Origin: Onthophagus taurus
Lineage: Eukaryota > Arthropoda > Insecta > Coleoptera > Scarabaeidae
Assembly (NCBI RefSeq): GCF_036711975.1
Contig: NC_091973.1
Coordinates: forward strand, 7,192,001-7,256,000
Length of the DNA: 64,000 nucleotides
Direction of reading: 5' to 3'
Shown here: positions 33,631-44,700 of the stretch, one piece after another
Layout: each line of letters opens with the position of its first letter
Numbering within the stretch: position 1 is the stretch's first letter
Translations under genes and position numbers: made by a program
Notes under the pieces: generated by a model
The model's input: the letters and a program-made list of their open reading frames with translations, nothing else
The model's database searches: none
What the model was told of the DNA's origin: nothing

Positions 33631-34700
33631 ATATGTTCACTAACATTTTTTATTTTTTATTTATATGTCAAACTTTGATGAATACAGGGTGAATAAATCA
33701 CCCTGTATTTAAAGATTAAAAATGTTTACACTAGTTGTCATAATTTTTGCTCTAGGTTGAAATTATGCCACCACTTACAGAAACACCATATATTTTTATA
33801 CAGGGTGTCCATTATTTATGGAATATAGTATATATTTTGGTAATTATCAACTTTATAAAAAAACATTTTATACAAAAGTTGTTTAATATTTTATTTGCCA
33901 TAATAAGACAGCATTCAATTGTTTAGATTTCAGAAAATAAATGAGCAACGAATTCGTTAGGCTCATTTGATAGAGATTGTTTTTCTCTTTACAATGATGT
34001 AAAATTTTAGTACCCTTATAGCAGAAAATTGTTAGTTTTTTATGAGTTTATATTTTTTTTATTATTTATATTGTATTATTTATTTTAAAATATACCTTTG
34101 GTGATATTCTTTACATTTTTATTTTGTATTTATTTTAATAATTAGATCAGATAATTGTGCAAATATTCTCATTATTAAAAATTTATTACCACACTTTGTT
34201 TTGCATTCTACGTAAATTAAGAAGCTAGAATACCGAGCTCCACTATGTCTCGCTCAATGTTTGGAACGGAGCAATATTTGCGATGTTGCCATATTTATAC
34301 TCCGCAAGCAATCAAAACCGACTAAACGTTTTAAACCCATTTTATTTAAATTTGCAGCATTTAATAAAAAAATTGAACTCTTTAAATATGATTTACTTTA
34401 CATTTCACTACCTGGTGATGCATTCCGTATTCAAAATTTTTTTAAAACGTGATTTTAGAAACGTTACGCGACATTTTTTGAAAAAACTAAATGCATCACT
34501 GAAAACTATATAAAAAAAATAGAAATTTTGATGTAACAAACATACAAAAATTTGAAACGATGGCTGAACATGGCTCTTAATCATGGATGACCAGACTTGG
34601 GACTGGCAGAAATATTACTGGCATGCTTAAAAAGTGGCCAACAAGACCACTGGAAACAAAACGCAAGTAAAAAAACACTATTGCATCAAATGTTCAAAAT
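33631..34700. other. AT-rich repeat debris without a gene
   Basis: Contains a small palindrome ATACAGGGTGAATAAATCAC...CCCTGTAT at about 33684-33710 and a single end-like ATACAGGGTGTCC near 33798. Two overlapping frames at 34261-34513 show no family features. Confidence 0.4.
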
Positions 34701-34779
34701 TTCCAAACCATCGTGTTGGAACTACATCCACTGACGAATAGCTAGTGGAATATTAGAACGCCCAGATTATTTTCTAAAA

Positions 34780-35275
34780 ATTCTAAATAAATCCTACCCG
34801 TCAAACGTTGATTATGACCTGCCCACACGTTCACTGACCATCTGTACTGGTTATGCGTTGCATGCTATCGATGGGGTTTGTTGTATCATAATAATGACAA
34901 TTGTGACGATTCACAAACCCATTTTTGTGAAAGGTAGCTTTATCCGAAAAGTTTGTTCGAAAAAATTCGCCTCAAGATTAGTTCTTTCAATTGCCCACTG
35001 ACAGAATAACAGCCTGCTTTCGAAATCACCTTCACTAATTTCCTGGTGCAACTGGATTCGATACGGATAATAATTATGTTTTCTTAAAATCCACAAGCAT
35101 TTTTGTGCTTGCATTTCTGTGCATTTTTTTGCACAGCTTAACGTGCAACTTATTACGGTTGCGCTTAGTACATTTTACGGATTCCGTATTTGTAAATCTT
35201 TCCAGTAAGGACAGAAATGCCCTCCTATTTGGATGCCTCCTATCTGGATATTGTTGTGCGTAAACTCTTAAAACT
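34780..35275 (-). pseudogene. Second Tc1/mariner-type transposase fragment
   Basis: Reads minus strand: RRAFLSLLERFTNTESV near 35210, ILRKHNYYPYRIQLHQEISE near 35090-35030, FCQWAIERTNLEANFFEQ near 34990, then a frameshift into pieces resembling KNGFVNRHN and WSVNVW of the same family. It ends about 30 bases from the left TIR of the next element. It belongs to a different subfamily from the copy at 31 kb. Confidence 0.7.
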
Positions 35276-35508
35276 ACTAATTCTTTCCGCGTGACATTTT
35301 TAATTACACTGTTGGAAATAATTTACGAGCACACCATATACATATAATCTGAACGCGTGAAGATCAATCCATAATATTTGCGGAGCACAAAGGTTTACTC
35401 TAGACGAGTTTATTCAGCGAGTTTCGAGTTGTTCCGTCGCGGCATTGTTGACTGAGCTGTCATTCCAAGTGGAACATTCCGTCGCTATGGAGACCGAAGT
35501 GACATATT

Positions 35509-35675
35509 CACGGGAAATGCACACTCAAGGTCAAGCGCTGTTGTAAGATCCGACATGCCGCTGGCTAAACGGGCTGAGCCGAGCCCGTGACTCGTGGGCG
35601 TTCGGTTCAGCCCGTTTAGCCAGCGCCATGTCGGATCTCATAACAGCGCTTGATCTTGAGTGTGCATTTCCCGTG
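35509..35675. repeat. Long hairpin inside the Tc1-like element
   Basis: CACGGGAAATGCACACTCAA at 35509 pairs with TTGAGTGTGCATTTCCCGTG ending at 35675. The arms stay nearly complementary for about 70 bases (GATCCGACATG and CATGTCGGATC; GCTGGCTAAACGGGCTGA and TCAGCCCGTTTAGCCAGC), with a GC-rich loop of about 28 bases. It is much richer in G+C than its surroundings. Confidence 0.88.
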
Positions 35676-35829
35676 AACATGACTGTACCTTCAGCTGCGG
35701 CCACAGCACGCGAGGATCGCGCTCATGTGCTTAGCGCTTTAGCATGAGCTGTTTGGACACCGGCAGGGGAAGGCGCCCTCACTACGCGAACTGCACGGCG
35801 GCGTTTAATAATAATAATAATAGAGGGAC

Positions 35830-36270
35830 ATTTTGTTTTCCGACGAATCAAGATTCGAATTGAGCACCGGTGATGCGCGAATTTTAGTTCGTCGGAGACG
35901 TGGTGAGCATCTACTCGAGCAGTGCGTGCAAGAACGCCCTATCCACCGACAATCGAGCATTATAGTATGGGGTGCGATTACACATGGTGGACCTACACGT
36001 CTGCTGCGTGTATAGCAAACCATGACGGGTCAACGATACCTAGATGAGGTGCTACGGTCCGTTATGCTTTCCAATGTTCGGCAGCGCCCAGGTCTGCTAT
36101 ACATGCACGACAACGTCCGACCGCACATCGGGCGAGTTGATCAGACCTTTGTGGAAGAGCACTGTATACGAATGCTTCCATGGCCAGCTCGTTTTCCGTA
36201 TCTGAATCCGATCGAACATGTTTGGGACATGACTGGTTCAACGTTATCCCTCTCGCTACAATACAGTTGT
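35830..36270 (+). pseudogene. Tc1-like transposase C-terminal half
   Basis: FSDESRFELSTGDARILVRR starts at about 35835 with the first catalytic Asp, then IIVWGAITHGG. An in-frame stop at 36015 interrupts it. It continues as MTGQRYLDEVL, YMHDNVRPHIGRV with the second Asp, and LNPIEHVWD with the acidic third position. The changes DNVRPH and RFPYLNP differ from the usual DNARPH and RSPDLNP. The family cuts and pastes DNA at TA sites; this copy is inactive. Confidence 0.85.
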
Positions 36271-36422
36271 ACGTTGATGTTTCTCCTCCCAGCAGAGTTG
36301 TGCCGCTCTGCATGGAAGAGTAAGTTACACTACTTTAGTACTACTTCCATACCAAATTTTATTGCGCTAGACACACGCGTTCAGATTATACAGGGTGTGC
36401 TCGTGAATTATTTCCAACAGTG

Positions 36423-36818
36423 TATTATGTTAACAAATAATACTGTGAAAACCAGTTCTAATGCGTGAAGCACCAATGACAGTTTACCTAGTTTGTTTTC
36501 CAAGCCTACTTCAACTTTTAATAGTATTGCAAAGCGTCGACCACCTTCCATTTTACCAGTCCTAAACCTACTTCGCAATACATATCTATCGTAAAAAACT
36601 GAAAAGTCGGGAATATCTCCAAAACCATTGAAGATAAACAGCATGATACCTGTATAAAACTGAAAGGGAATTAACTTTTACATCCAGTTATGCAAAAACT
36701 GGTATATTGTTCCATTTAAAAAAATTAAGTTATCCATGATTAAAACCCGTTAGACCTAAGTTATCTTTAACAAAGTACCATTGAAATCTCACAAAGAATC
36801 CAAAAATGCAATAATATA
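36423..36818. other. Inverted-arm sequence without a gene
   Basis: From about 36758 it mirrors 30303-30380 (TAGACCTAAGTTATC, GTACCATTGAAAT, ATCCAAAAATGCAATAATAT). The rest is unique AT-rich DNA; a 78-codon minus-strand frame at 36408-36644 shows no family features. Confidence 0.45.
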
Positions 36819-37008
36819 CAGGATGTTCCATTTAAAATAACAAAGTTGATATCCTTTTTCCGGTAGAAGCGGAAGTCCGCCATTATTGAAACTAATTTTA
36901 AAATATGTACGATATGATTCGATTCAACTTTTATCTGAAACATTTTTTGAAAAACTCAATCATAATTCGGTTATGGATCGAGGCAACTTAGGTGGGACAC
37001 CTGTATAT
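36819..37008 (-). mobile_element. ~190-bp Tc1/mariner-type MITE
   Basis: Ends ATACAGGATGTTCCATTT and, inverted, ATACAGGTGTCCCACCTAAG. Related to the shorter pieces at 27936 and 30243. It carries no coding capacity, although a 69-codon frame crosses its right end. Confidence 0.6.
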
Positions 37009-37299
37009 ACAGGTGTCCCGTTAATGGTACGGAGCGGCTGTATCTCGACAACGATAAGGCCTGTTTTTTTCGATGAGGTGCACTCGAGTTTTTAACATTG
37101 TCTTCTATAATTCGAGATGCGGTTTTCACTAATATTTAGCAAATTGAGCTTTGTTGATGAAATTGATGAGCTTGTTTGTTAATTAAATTTTATTACATCA
37201 AACCCGGTTTTAATTCGGAGGAGTGTTTTTAAATTGAAGCACCAAAAAGAAGGGTTGCAAAGTTTTAAGCAAAACTTACACTAGGAAAATTCGAGATGT

Positions 37300-38690
37300 T
37301 GCCGGCCACCTAGAAACATGTCTTGTATTAGTTCTAGGGGTAGTGCTAGTGTAAAACTAGAACTAACACCAGACCGGGAACTAGAAACATTCGGGTTTAG
37401 CCGCACGTCTGTTAAGACGGCTAAACCCGAATGATTCTAGTTCTAGGTCTTGTGTTAATTCCAGTAACAGTGTTAGTGTAAAACTAGAACTAACATTTGA
37501 ACTAGAAACATTCCGGTTTAGCCGCACGTTTCTCAAGACGGCTAAACCCGAATGATTCTAGTTCTAGATTTTCTGTTAGTTCTAGTGATAGTGCTAGTAT
37601 AAATCTAGAACTAACACTAGACCGAGAACTAGAAACATTCGGGTTTAGCCGCACGTCTCTCAAGACGGCTAAACCCGAATGATTCTAGTTCTAGGTGTTG
37701 TGTTAGTTCTAGCGCAAAACTGGATCTAAAACTAGACCTAGAACTAGAATCATTCGGGTTTAGCCGTCTTGAGAGACGTACGGCTAAACCCGAATGTTTC
37801 TAGTTCTAGGTGTTGTATTAGTTCTAGCGCAAAACTGGAACTAACACAAGACCTAGAACTAGAATCATTCGGGTTTAGCCGTCTTCTCCAGTGATAGTAC
37901 TAGTGTAAAACTAGAACTAACATTAGAACTAGAAACATTCGGGTTTAGCCGCACGTCTCTCAAGACGGCTAAACCCGAATGATTATAGTTCTAGGTGTTC
38001 TGTTAGTTCTAGTGCAAAACTGGAACTAACACTAGACCTAGAACTAGAAACATTCGGGTTTAGCCGCACGTCTCTCAAGATGGCTAAACCCGAATGATTC
38101 TGGTTCTAGATTTTCTGTTAGTTCTAGTGATAGTGCTAGTATAAAACTAGAACTAACACTAGACCGAGAACTAGAAACATTCGGGTTTAGCCGCACGTCT
38201 CTCAAGACGGCTAAACCCGAATGATTCTAGTTCTAGGTCTTGTGTTAATTCCAGTGACAGTGCTAGTGTAAAACTAGAACTAACATTTGAACTAGAAACA
38301 TTCGGGTTTAGCCGCACGTCTCTCAAGACGGCTAAACCCGAATGATTTTACTTCTAGGTGTTCTGCTAGTTCTAGTACAAAACTGGAACTAACACAAGAC
38401 CTAGAACTAGAAACATTTGGGTTTAGCCGCACGTCTCTCAAGACGGCTAAACCCGAATGATTCTAGCTCTAGGTCTTGTGTTAATTCCAGTGATAGTGCT
38501 AGTGTAAAACTAAAACTAACATTAGAACTAGAAACATTCGGGTTTAGCCGCACGTCTCTCAAGACGGCTAAACCCGAATGATTCTAGTTCTAGGTCTTGT
38601 GTTAGTTCCAGTAATAGTGCTAGTGTAAAACTAGAACTAACATTAGAACTAGAAACATTCGGGTTTAGCCGCACGTTTCTCAAGACGGGT
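37300..38690 (-). repeat. Right foldback array, inverted, ~12 units
   Basis: Same hairpin unit as the left array but in reverse order (CATTCGGGTTTAGCCGCACG first), with markers near 37391, 37512, 37637, 37938, 38058, 38178, 38298, 38415, 38537 and 38658. Units at about 37740-37880 are locally flipped, and spacer lengths vary more than on the left. It ends mid-unit at about 38690. Confidence 0.9.
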
Positions 38691-39067
38691 ATCACTCTTT
38701 AAATTTAGTAGGATGTTTAATAACATGTTTTGGAATAATTGAAAACATATACTCTTATCTCTTTTTCTCACGTTCAACATCACGATAGGAATTACTAAAA
38801 AATGCTTTAAAGAAAACTGTTAAACGTCAGTCTGAAACACGAATTTTAATTTTGGGAGAATTGATCGAGTGCAGCTCAGATCTTGAACTTGCACAAATTC
38901 TAGACAATGCCTGAGAAGCCACAATAAAAAAAAATTTAGAAGAAAACTTTATTCTTAACAATATTATTGTCTTTCACCTTTGCTCTCAGATGCATAAATA
39001 TCGATATGGCAGATAATAGTATTTTAAATGTGTATAAATCAATAAACAACATATCTGCTGTGACAAC
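38691..39067. other. Spacer without a gene
   Basis: AT-rich. Short broken frames near 38800-38900 (minus 60-codon frame at 38936-39118) are not gene-like. Confidence 0.35.
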
Positions 39068-39192
39068 TAAGTATGCAACCAATATCACAGTATTGGTATT
39101 GCAATACGCGATTTGCATATGATGCGTATTGCGCTGTCATATTGGTTGCATACTTGCAATGATGACGTCGGGTGCGATAATTAATTAACACA
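39068..39192. mobile_element. Snap-back MITE, copy 1
   Basis: TATGCAACCAATATCACAGT on one arm and ATATTGGTTGCATA on the other, around GTATTGCAATACGCGATTTG, with GATAATTAATTAACACA at the right end. The left outer arm is truncated. It ends 39 bases before the RGS exon. Confidence 0.75.
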
Positions 39193-39231
39193 GTGTGTAT
39201 ATAATATACATATTTAATTTTGTTTTATTAG

Positions 39232-40039
39232 ATGTCCTGCGGTTTAACTGAGCTAGTTCCAGAAAACAGGGCGGGGACTGCAAGTTGTCGTCTAAGAGGG
39301 TCGAATCCAAGCCTGGCTCGATCCAACTCTAAACTAACATCTCATTGTCACTCTCCCACAGGCTACCCGAAGAAGCCATGTTGCCTGTACTGGTGTTGCT
39401 GTTGTAGTTGTATTTGGTAAGGAATTTTTGCGTAAAATTTTATGCTTGACTTGATTGAATTGTTTCGTAGCAACACATCATCAAAATCGAACGAGGATGG
39501 TCTTCATAAGCATGATCCTTTGGTTCCATGCGATGGAGAGCCAGTGTAAGTATAAAAATGTAAATTAATTATAAAATAGTGTTAATAAATAAATAATTAA
39601 AAATTGTAGTCCTTCTTTGGATGAGATACGAAGTTGGGGAAGGTCGTTCGATAAGCTGATGAAGAGTTCGGCGGGTAGAAAAGTGTTCAGGGAGTTCCTG
39701 AGGTGCGAGTACTCGGAGGAGAACATCCTCTTTTGGTTGGCGTGCGAGGATTTAAAGAAGGAGACGAACCCGGAAGCGGTTGAACCGAAAGCTAGGGTCA
39801 TCTACGAGGATTATATTTCGATATTGTCGCCGAAGGAGGTGTCGCTGGACTCAAGGGTGCGCGAGATCGTTAATCGGAACATGGTCGAGCCCTCGCCGCA
39901 TACGTTCGACGAAGCTCAGTTGCAAATTTACACCCTGATGCACCGCGACAGTTACCCACGTTTCGTAAACTCGCCTCTATATAAATCTTTAGCGCAACAG
40001 ACCAACGAAACTGACGCAGAAACCCCACGCCAAGGTTAA
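39232..40039 (+). CDS. RZ-type regulator of G-protein signalling (RGS17/19/20-like)
   Basis: GTPase-activating protein for G-alpha subunits (RZ members act on Gz/Gi/o), membrane-anchored through a palmitoylated cysteine string. Exons 39232-39416, 39471-39545 and 39610-40039 join in phase, giving 230 codons including the stop, or 248 aa with the exon at 27853. The Cys string CCLYWCCCCSC lies near the end of the first exon, the RZ signature. The RGS box covers most of the last exon: SFDKLMKSSAGRKVFREFL, SEENILFWLACEDLKK with the conserved Glu-Asn contacts, DSRVREIVNRNM, FDEAQLQIYTLMHRDSYPRF. If used alone, the ATG at 39232 sits right at the acceptor, which makes an upstream coding exon likely. 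The 85% of the gene seen here is intact. Confidence 0.92.
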
Positions 40040-40327
40040 GGGTCGAGAGCGTCTCATTCGACGACCCCAAAAATAATAAAAATTAAACTCGACGGCCTAC
40101 TCTCCACCTTCACCATTTACATTTCATTAACATCCAAATAACAGGAAATTTATTATTTTTTAAAATGTCACAAAAAAATAATAAAAATAAATATGTAGAT
40201 GTATCTATTCTATTTATGGAACAGAATAAGATATCCAGTTAAGTAAATATCGGAAATGGCTAAAACACTTCTAGATTCAAGATTTAAAAGTAAATTTATT
40301 TATTAAAATAAACTTAATAATAATAGT
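40040..40327 (+). other. RGS 3' UTR, proximal part
   Basis: AT-rich with AATAAAAATTAAAC near 40074, AATAAAAATAAATATG near 40178 and AATAAACTTAATAAT near 40306, any of which could end the transcript. Confidence 0.5.
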
Positions 40328-40430
40328 GTGTTAATTAATTATCACGTTATGCAACCAATATCACAGTAGTGGTATTGCAATACGCGATTTGCAGTGTTGG
40401 TTGCATAACCGATAATTAATTAACACGCTG
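40328..40430. mobile_element. Snap-back MITE, copy 2 (most complete)
   Basis: GTGTTAATTAATTATC at the left and its inverse GATAATTAATTAACAC at the right enclose ATGCAACCAATATCACAGTA and a matching GTTGGTTGCAT arm, so nearly the whole ~103 bp is self-complementary around TATTGCAATACGCG. Confidence 0.85.
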
Positions 40431-40530
40431 TATATAAATAATGTATATTATTTAAATTATTAATAAATAAGTTTATTCCTTGAATCAGCCCGATTCTTAG
40501 TCATTTCCTTTTTTCTCAATAATTTAAAAA

Positions 40531-40659
40531 ATGGGATACGCACAAATTCCGTTTGGACACTTCCCAAACCCTTCCGGATATCAGCTTCAGCCGTACATGA
40601 CAATAACAGCCGCTCGCGACGGCCTAAAAAAAGTATTAGGAGGAAAATCTATCGGGTAA
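40531..40659 (+). CDS. Unassigned 42-codon ORF
   Basis: ATG at 40531 and stop TAA at 40657-40659 bound 42 codons: MGYAQIPFGHFPNPSGYQL, then QPYMTITAARDGLKKVLGGK and SIG. The segment is clearly GC-richer than the AT-rich flanks, and its residue mix (Gly, Pro, Tyr, Gln) is not low-complexity. A possible acceptor, GATTCTTAG at about 40500, and a GGTAA at its end allow it to be a micropeptide ORF, an alternative RGS terminal exon or an isolated exon of another gene. No family is recognised. Confidence 0.35.
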   Translation: MGYAQIPFGHFPNPSGYQLQPYMTITAARDGLKKVLGGKSIG

Positions 40660-41715
40660 AAAAATAATAAGAAAATGTAAAAAGAAAATCCCGCGTCGTG
40701 GAACAATCATCGCCCCTTCCCTCTCTCCCTCCGCACATCTTTTCAAATTTTAATGATTAATATACAGAAAACATCATTCCGATTATCACTTTAACATTCA
40801 AAAATTTTCGCGAAGAAAACGTAACACCTTTCTTTAGATGACGAAATCTTTTTAATTTTTCAATTTTAATTCGAATTAATTAATTCATTTTTTAATTATT
40901 ATTTTCCGGATTCGTTGGCGATAATTCGAATTAAACGTGATTAGTTAGTGTTTGTGTATATAAAACAAATAAATAAAAGGAAAACTCTCGTCGAACCCCT
41001 CCCAACAAAAAAAAAACAAAAATTGCAAAAAATACAAACGTAACTGTAGATAGTAGGTGGAAACATATAAAGCAAAAAAAAATATACGCTGTTGCGAACA
41101 AAAAATACTAATAATAAAATTTAAAAAAATGATGTAAGTACCAGTAATAAAAATAAGGGCTATTTTTTCTTAGATATGAACATAGCTTTAAAAAAATACA
41201 ACAACAAAAAAAAACTATCACCAAATAAAAGTAGTATTAAAAAAATCTGCAAATCCCTTTTTAAATTTAATTAAAAAAATGTAACAAATTTATGACTTTA
41301 TTAAACTCAAAAAGAACGTAAAATGGAAGTCTTAGATTATTATAGAAAATTCTGTATTTAATTTTAAAAAGAATTTAATACGGAATCGGCTGTAAGACTT
41401 AAACGAGATTCGTCATCATACGATCGTGTGATATAACAAAAAATTAAAAACAAAAAACTGGTTGACAATGAAAAATATGAAGAAATTAAGAGAGAATTGA
41501 AATCCGCTCTACGCATATAAACGAAAAACACATTCGGATTCTATTTGCACATTATATATACCATTATTATGTAGTACACACTAATATGACACTGTGAGGA
41601 CATAATAAATATCAAATGTATATTTGTTGTACTTATTTATTTATAGTTTTTCGATTCCTAAAAAATTGAAAAACAAATTAATAAACTTTTAATTTATATA
41701 TATATTTTTTTAAAT
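40660..41715. other. AT-rich downstream region without a gene
   Basis: Poly(A)-rich tracts, a TATAAAACAAATAAATAAAAG at about 40958 and AATAAATATC near 41604. Probably 3' UTR or intergenic DNA; no ORF over 50 codons is convincing. Confidence 0.4.
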
Positions 41716-44700
41716 TATTATAAAAAAATAATCCTTAATTATCTTAACTCTCTATAATAAACTAATATTATTAATATTTCAAGAAAAGTTTAAATTTTAC
41801 ATTTTTTAGATTTATACATCAAAAATAATTCGAAATTTTCAAAAAATCATATCGACTGTATTTATAATAATGTTGATATGATATGTATGTTAAATTGAAG
41901 CTTAAACATTCTACTTTTTGACATGATATAGAAACTATAGGATAATATTGTTGAAATTTCCACGAAATAATTGTTAATGAAGAAATTGCCAAATTTATAA
42001 ATCAATAAAAATTCGAAATTTAGAAAAAACTTGCATTTTTAAGAATCTTGATATGATATGTATGTTAAATTGAAGCTTGAAGATTCTAGTTTATGAAATG
42101 ATATAAAAACTATAAGATAATATTATTGAAAATTCCAGGAAAAAAATGTCAAAGAAGAAATGGTCAAATTTATAAATTAAAAATTTCGCGAAATTTTCAA
42201 AAATCATATCTATCGTATTTTTAAGAATTATAATATGATATGTATGTTAAATTGAAGCTTAAACATTCTATTATTTGATGTGATATAAAAACTATGATAT
42301 AATATTATTAAAATTTCCAGGAAAAGATTATTAAAGAAGAAATTGTGAAATTTATAAATCAAAAATAACGCGAAATTTACAAAAAATTATATCGGCTGTA
42401 TTTTTATGAATCTTGATATGATATGTATGTTAAATTGAAGCTTAAAGATTCTACTATTTGATGTGATATAGAAACTATGATATAATATTATTAAAATTTC
42501 CAGGAAAAGATTATTAAAGAAGAAATTGTGAAATTTATAAATCAAAAATAACGCGAAATTTTCAAAAAATTATATCGGCTATATTTTTATGAATCTTGAT
42601 ATGATATGTATGTTAAATTGAAGCTTAAAGATTCTAGTTTATGATATGATATAAAGAGTATGATATCATATTATTAAAATTTCCAGGAAAAATTATTAGA
42701 TGTGATTAAATTTATAAACCAAAAAAAACGCGAAATTTTAGAAAATCATATCTACTGTATTTTTACGAATATTGACATGATACGTATGTTAAATTAAAGC
42801 TTAAAGATTCTAGTTTATGATATGATATAAAAACTATGAGATAATATTATTGAAAATTCTGGAAAAAATTGTCAAAGAAGGAATGGTCAAATTTATAAAT
42901 CAATAATAACGCGAAATTAAAAAAAAATCATAACGACTGTATTTTTAAGAATTTTGATATGATATGTATGTTAAATTGAAGCTTAAACATTCTATTATTT
43001 GATGTGATATAAAAACTATGATATAATATTATTAAAATTTCCAGGAAAAGGTTATTAAAGAAGAAATTGTGAAATTTATAAATCAGAAATAACGCGAAAT
43101 TTTCAAAAAATCATATCGACTGTATTTTAATGAATCTTGATATGATATGTATGTTAAATTGAAGCTTAAAGATTCCAGTTTATGCTATGATATAAAAACT
43201 ATTAGACAATATTATTGAAATTTCCAGGAAAAAATTATTAGATGTGATTAAATTTATAAATCAAAAATAACGCGAAATTTTCAGAAAATCATATCTATTG
43301 TATTTTTACGAATTTTGACATGATACGTATGTTAAATTGAAGCTTAAAGATTCTAGTTTATGATATGATATAAAAACTATAAGATAATATTATTGAAAAT
43401 TCCAGGAAAAAATTGTCAAAGAAGAAATGGTCAATATAAATCAATAAAGCGAAATTAAAAAAAAGATTATAACGACTGTATTTTTAAGAATTTTGATGAT
43501 ATGTATGTTAAATTGAAGCTTAAAGAATCTAGTTTATTATATGGTATAAAAACTATGGATGATATTATTGAAATTTTCAGAAAAAAATTATTAAAAAAGA
43601 AATTGTGAAATTTATAAATTAAAAATATTACGAAATAATTCAAAAAATTGTATTGACTGTGTTTTTAAGAATCATGATATGATATATATGTTAAATTGAA
43701 GCTCGAAGATTCTAGTTTATGAAATGATATAAAAAGTATAAGATAATATTGTTGAAAATTCCAGGAAAAAAATGTCAAAGAAGAAATGGTCAAATTTATA
43801 AATTAAAAATTTCGCGAAATTTTCAAAAATCATATCTATCGTATTTTTGAGAATGATAATATGATATGTATGTTAAATTGAAGCTTAAACATTCTACTAT
43901 TTGATGTGATATAGAAACTATGATATAATATTATTAAAGTTTCCAGGAAAAGGTTATTAAAGAAGAAATTGTGAAATTTATAAATCAGAAATAACGCGAA
44001 ATTTTCAAAAAATCATATCGACTGTATTTTAATGAATCTTGATATGATATGTATGTTAAATTGAAGCTTAAAGATTCTAGTTTATGCTATGATATAAAAA
44101 CTATTAGACAATATTATTGATATTTCCAGGAAAAAATTATTAGATGTGATTACATTTAAAAATCAAAAATAACGCGAAATTTTCAGAAAATCATATCTAT
44201 TGTATTTTTACGAATTTTGACATGATACGTATGTTAAATTAAAGCTTAAAGATTCTAGTTTATGATATGATATAAAAACTATGAGATATTATTGAAAATT
44301 CTGGAAAAAATTGTCAAAGAAGGAATGGTCAAATTTATAAATCAATAATAACGCGAAATTAAAAAAAAATCATAACGACTGTATTTTTAAGAATTTTGAT
44401 ATGATATGTATGTTAAATTGAAGCTTAAACATTCTACTATTTGATGTGATATAGAAACTATGATATAATATTATTAAAGTTTCCAGGAAAAGGTTATTAA
44501 AGAAGAAATTGTGAAATTTATAAATCAGAAATAACGCGAAATTTTCAAAAAATCATATCGACTGTATTTTAATGAATCTTGATATGATATGTATGTTAAA
44601 TTGAAGCTTAAAGATTCTAGTTTATGCTATGATATAAAAACTATTAGACAATATTATTGAAATTTCCAGGAAAAAATTATTAGATGTGATTACATTTAAA

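Larger units (their letters stand above)
35307..36422 (+). mobile_element. Tc1-like element with intact TIRs and TA duplications
   Basis: Left TIR CACTGTTGGAAATAATT(T)ACGAGCACACC and its inverted partner at the right differ at few positions. TA flanks both ends (35305-35306 and 36423-36424). The interior holds a long hairpin (35509-35675), an AAT microsatellite (about 35806-35822) and the C-terminal half of a plus-strand transposase. The N-terminal half of the transposase is not recognisable, so the copy is non-autonomous. Confidence 0.85.
28050..38690. mobile_element. Foldback-like composite with opposed repeat arrays
   Basis: The 28.05-29.57 array and the 37.30-38.69 array are in opposite orientation, and their inner flanks are also inverted copies: 29560-29870 matches 37130-37330 (AAGTTTTGCTTAAAACTTTG, GAAATTGATGAGCTTG), and 30303-30380 matches 36758-36835. 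The arms are therefore about 2 kb each, made largely of subrepeats, around a core of about 6.4 kb filled with other transposons. This architecture resembles foldback/Galileo elements. No outer target duplication was identified. Confidence 0.6.
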
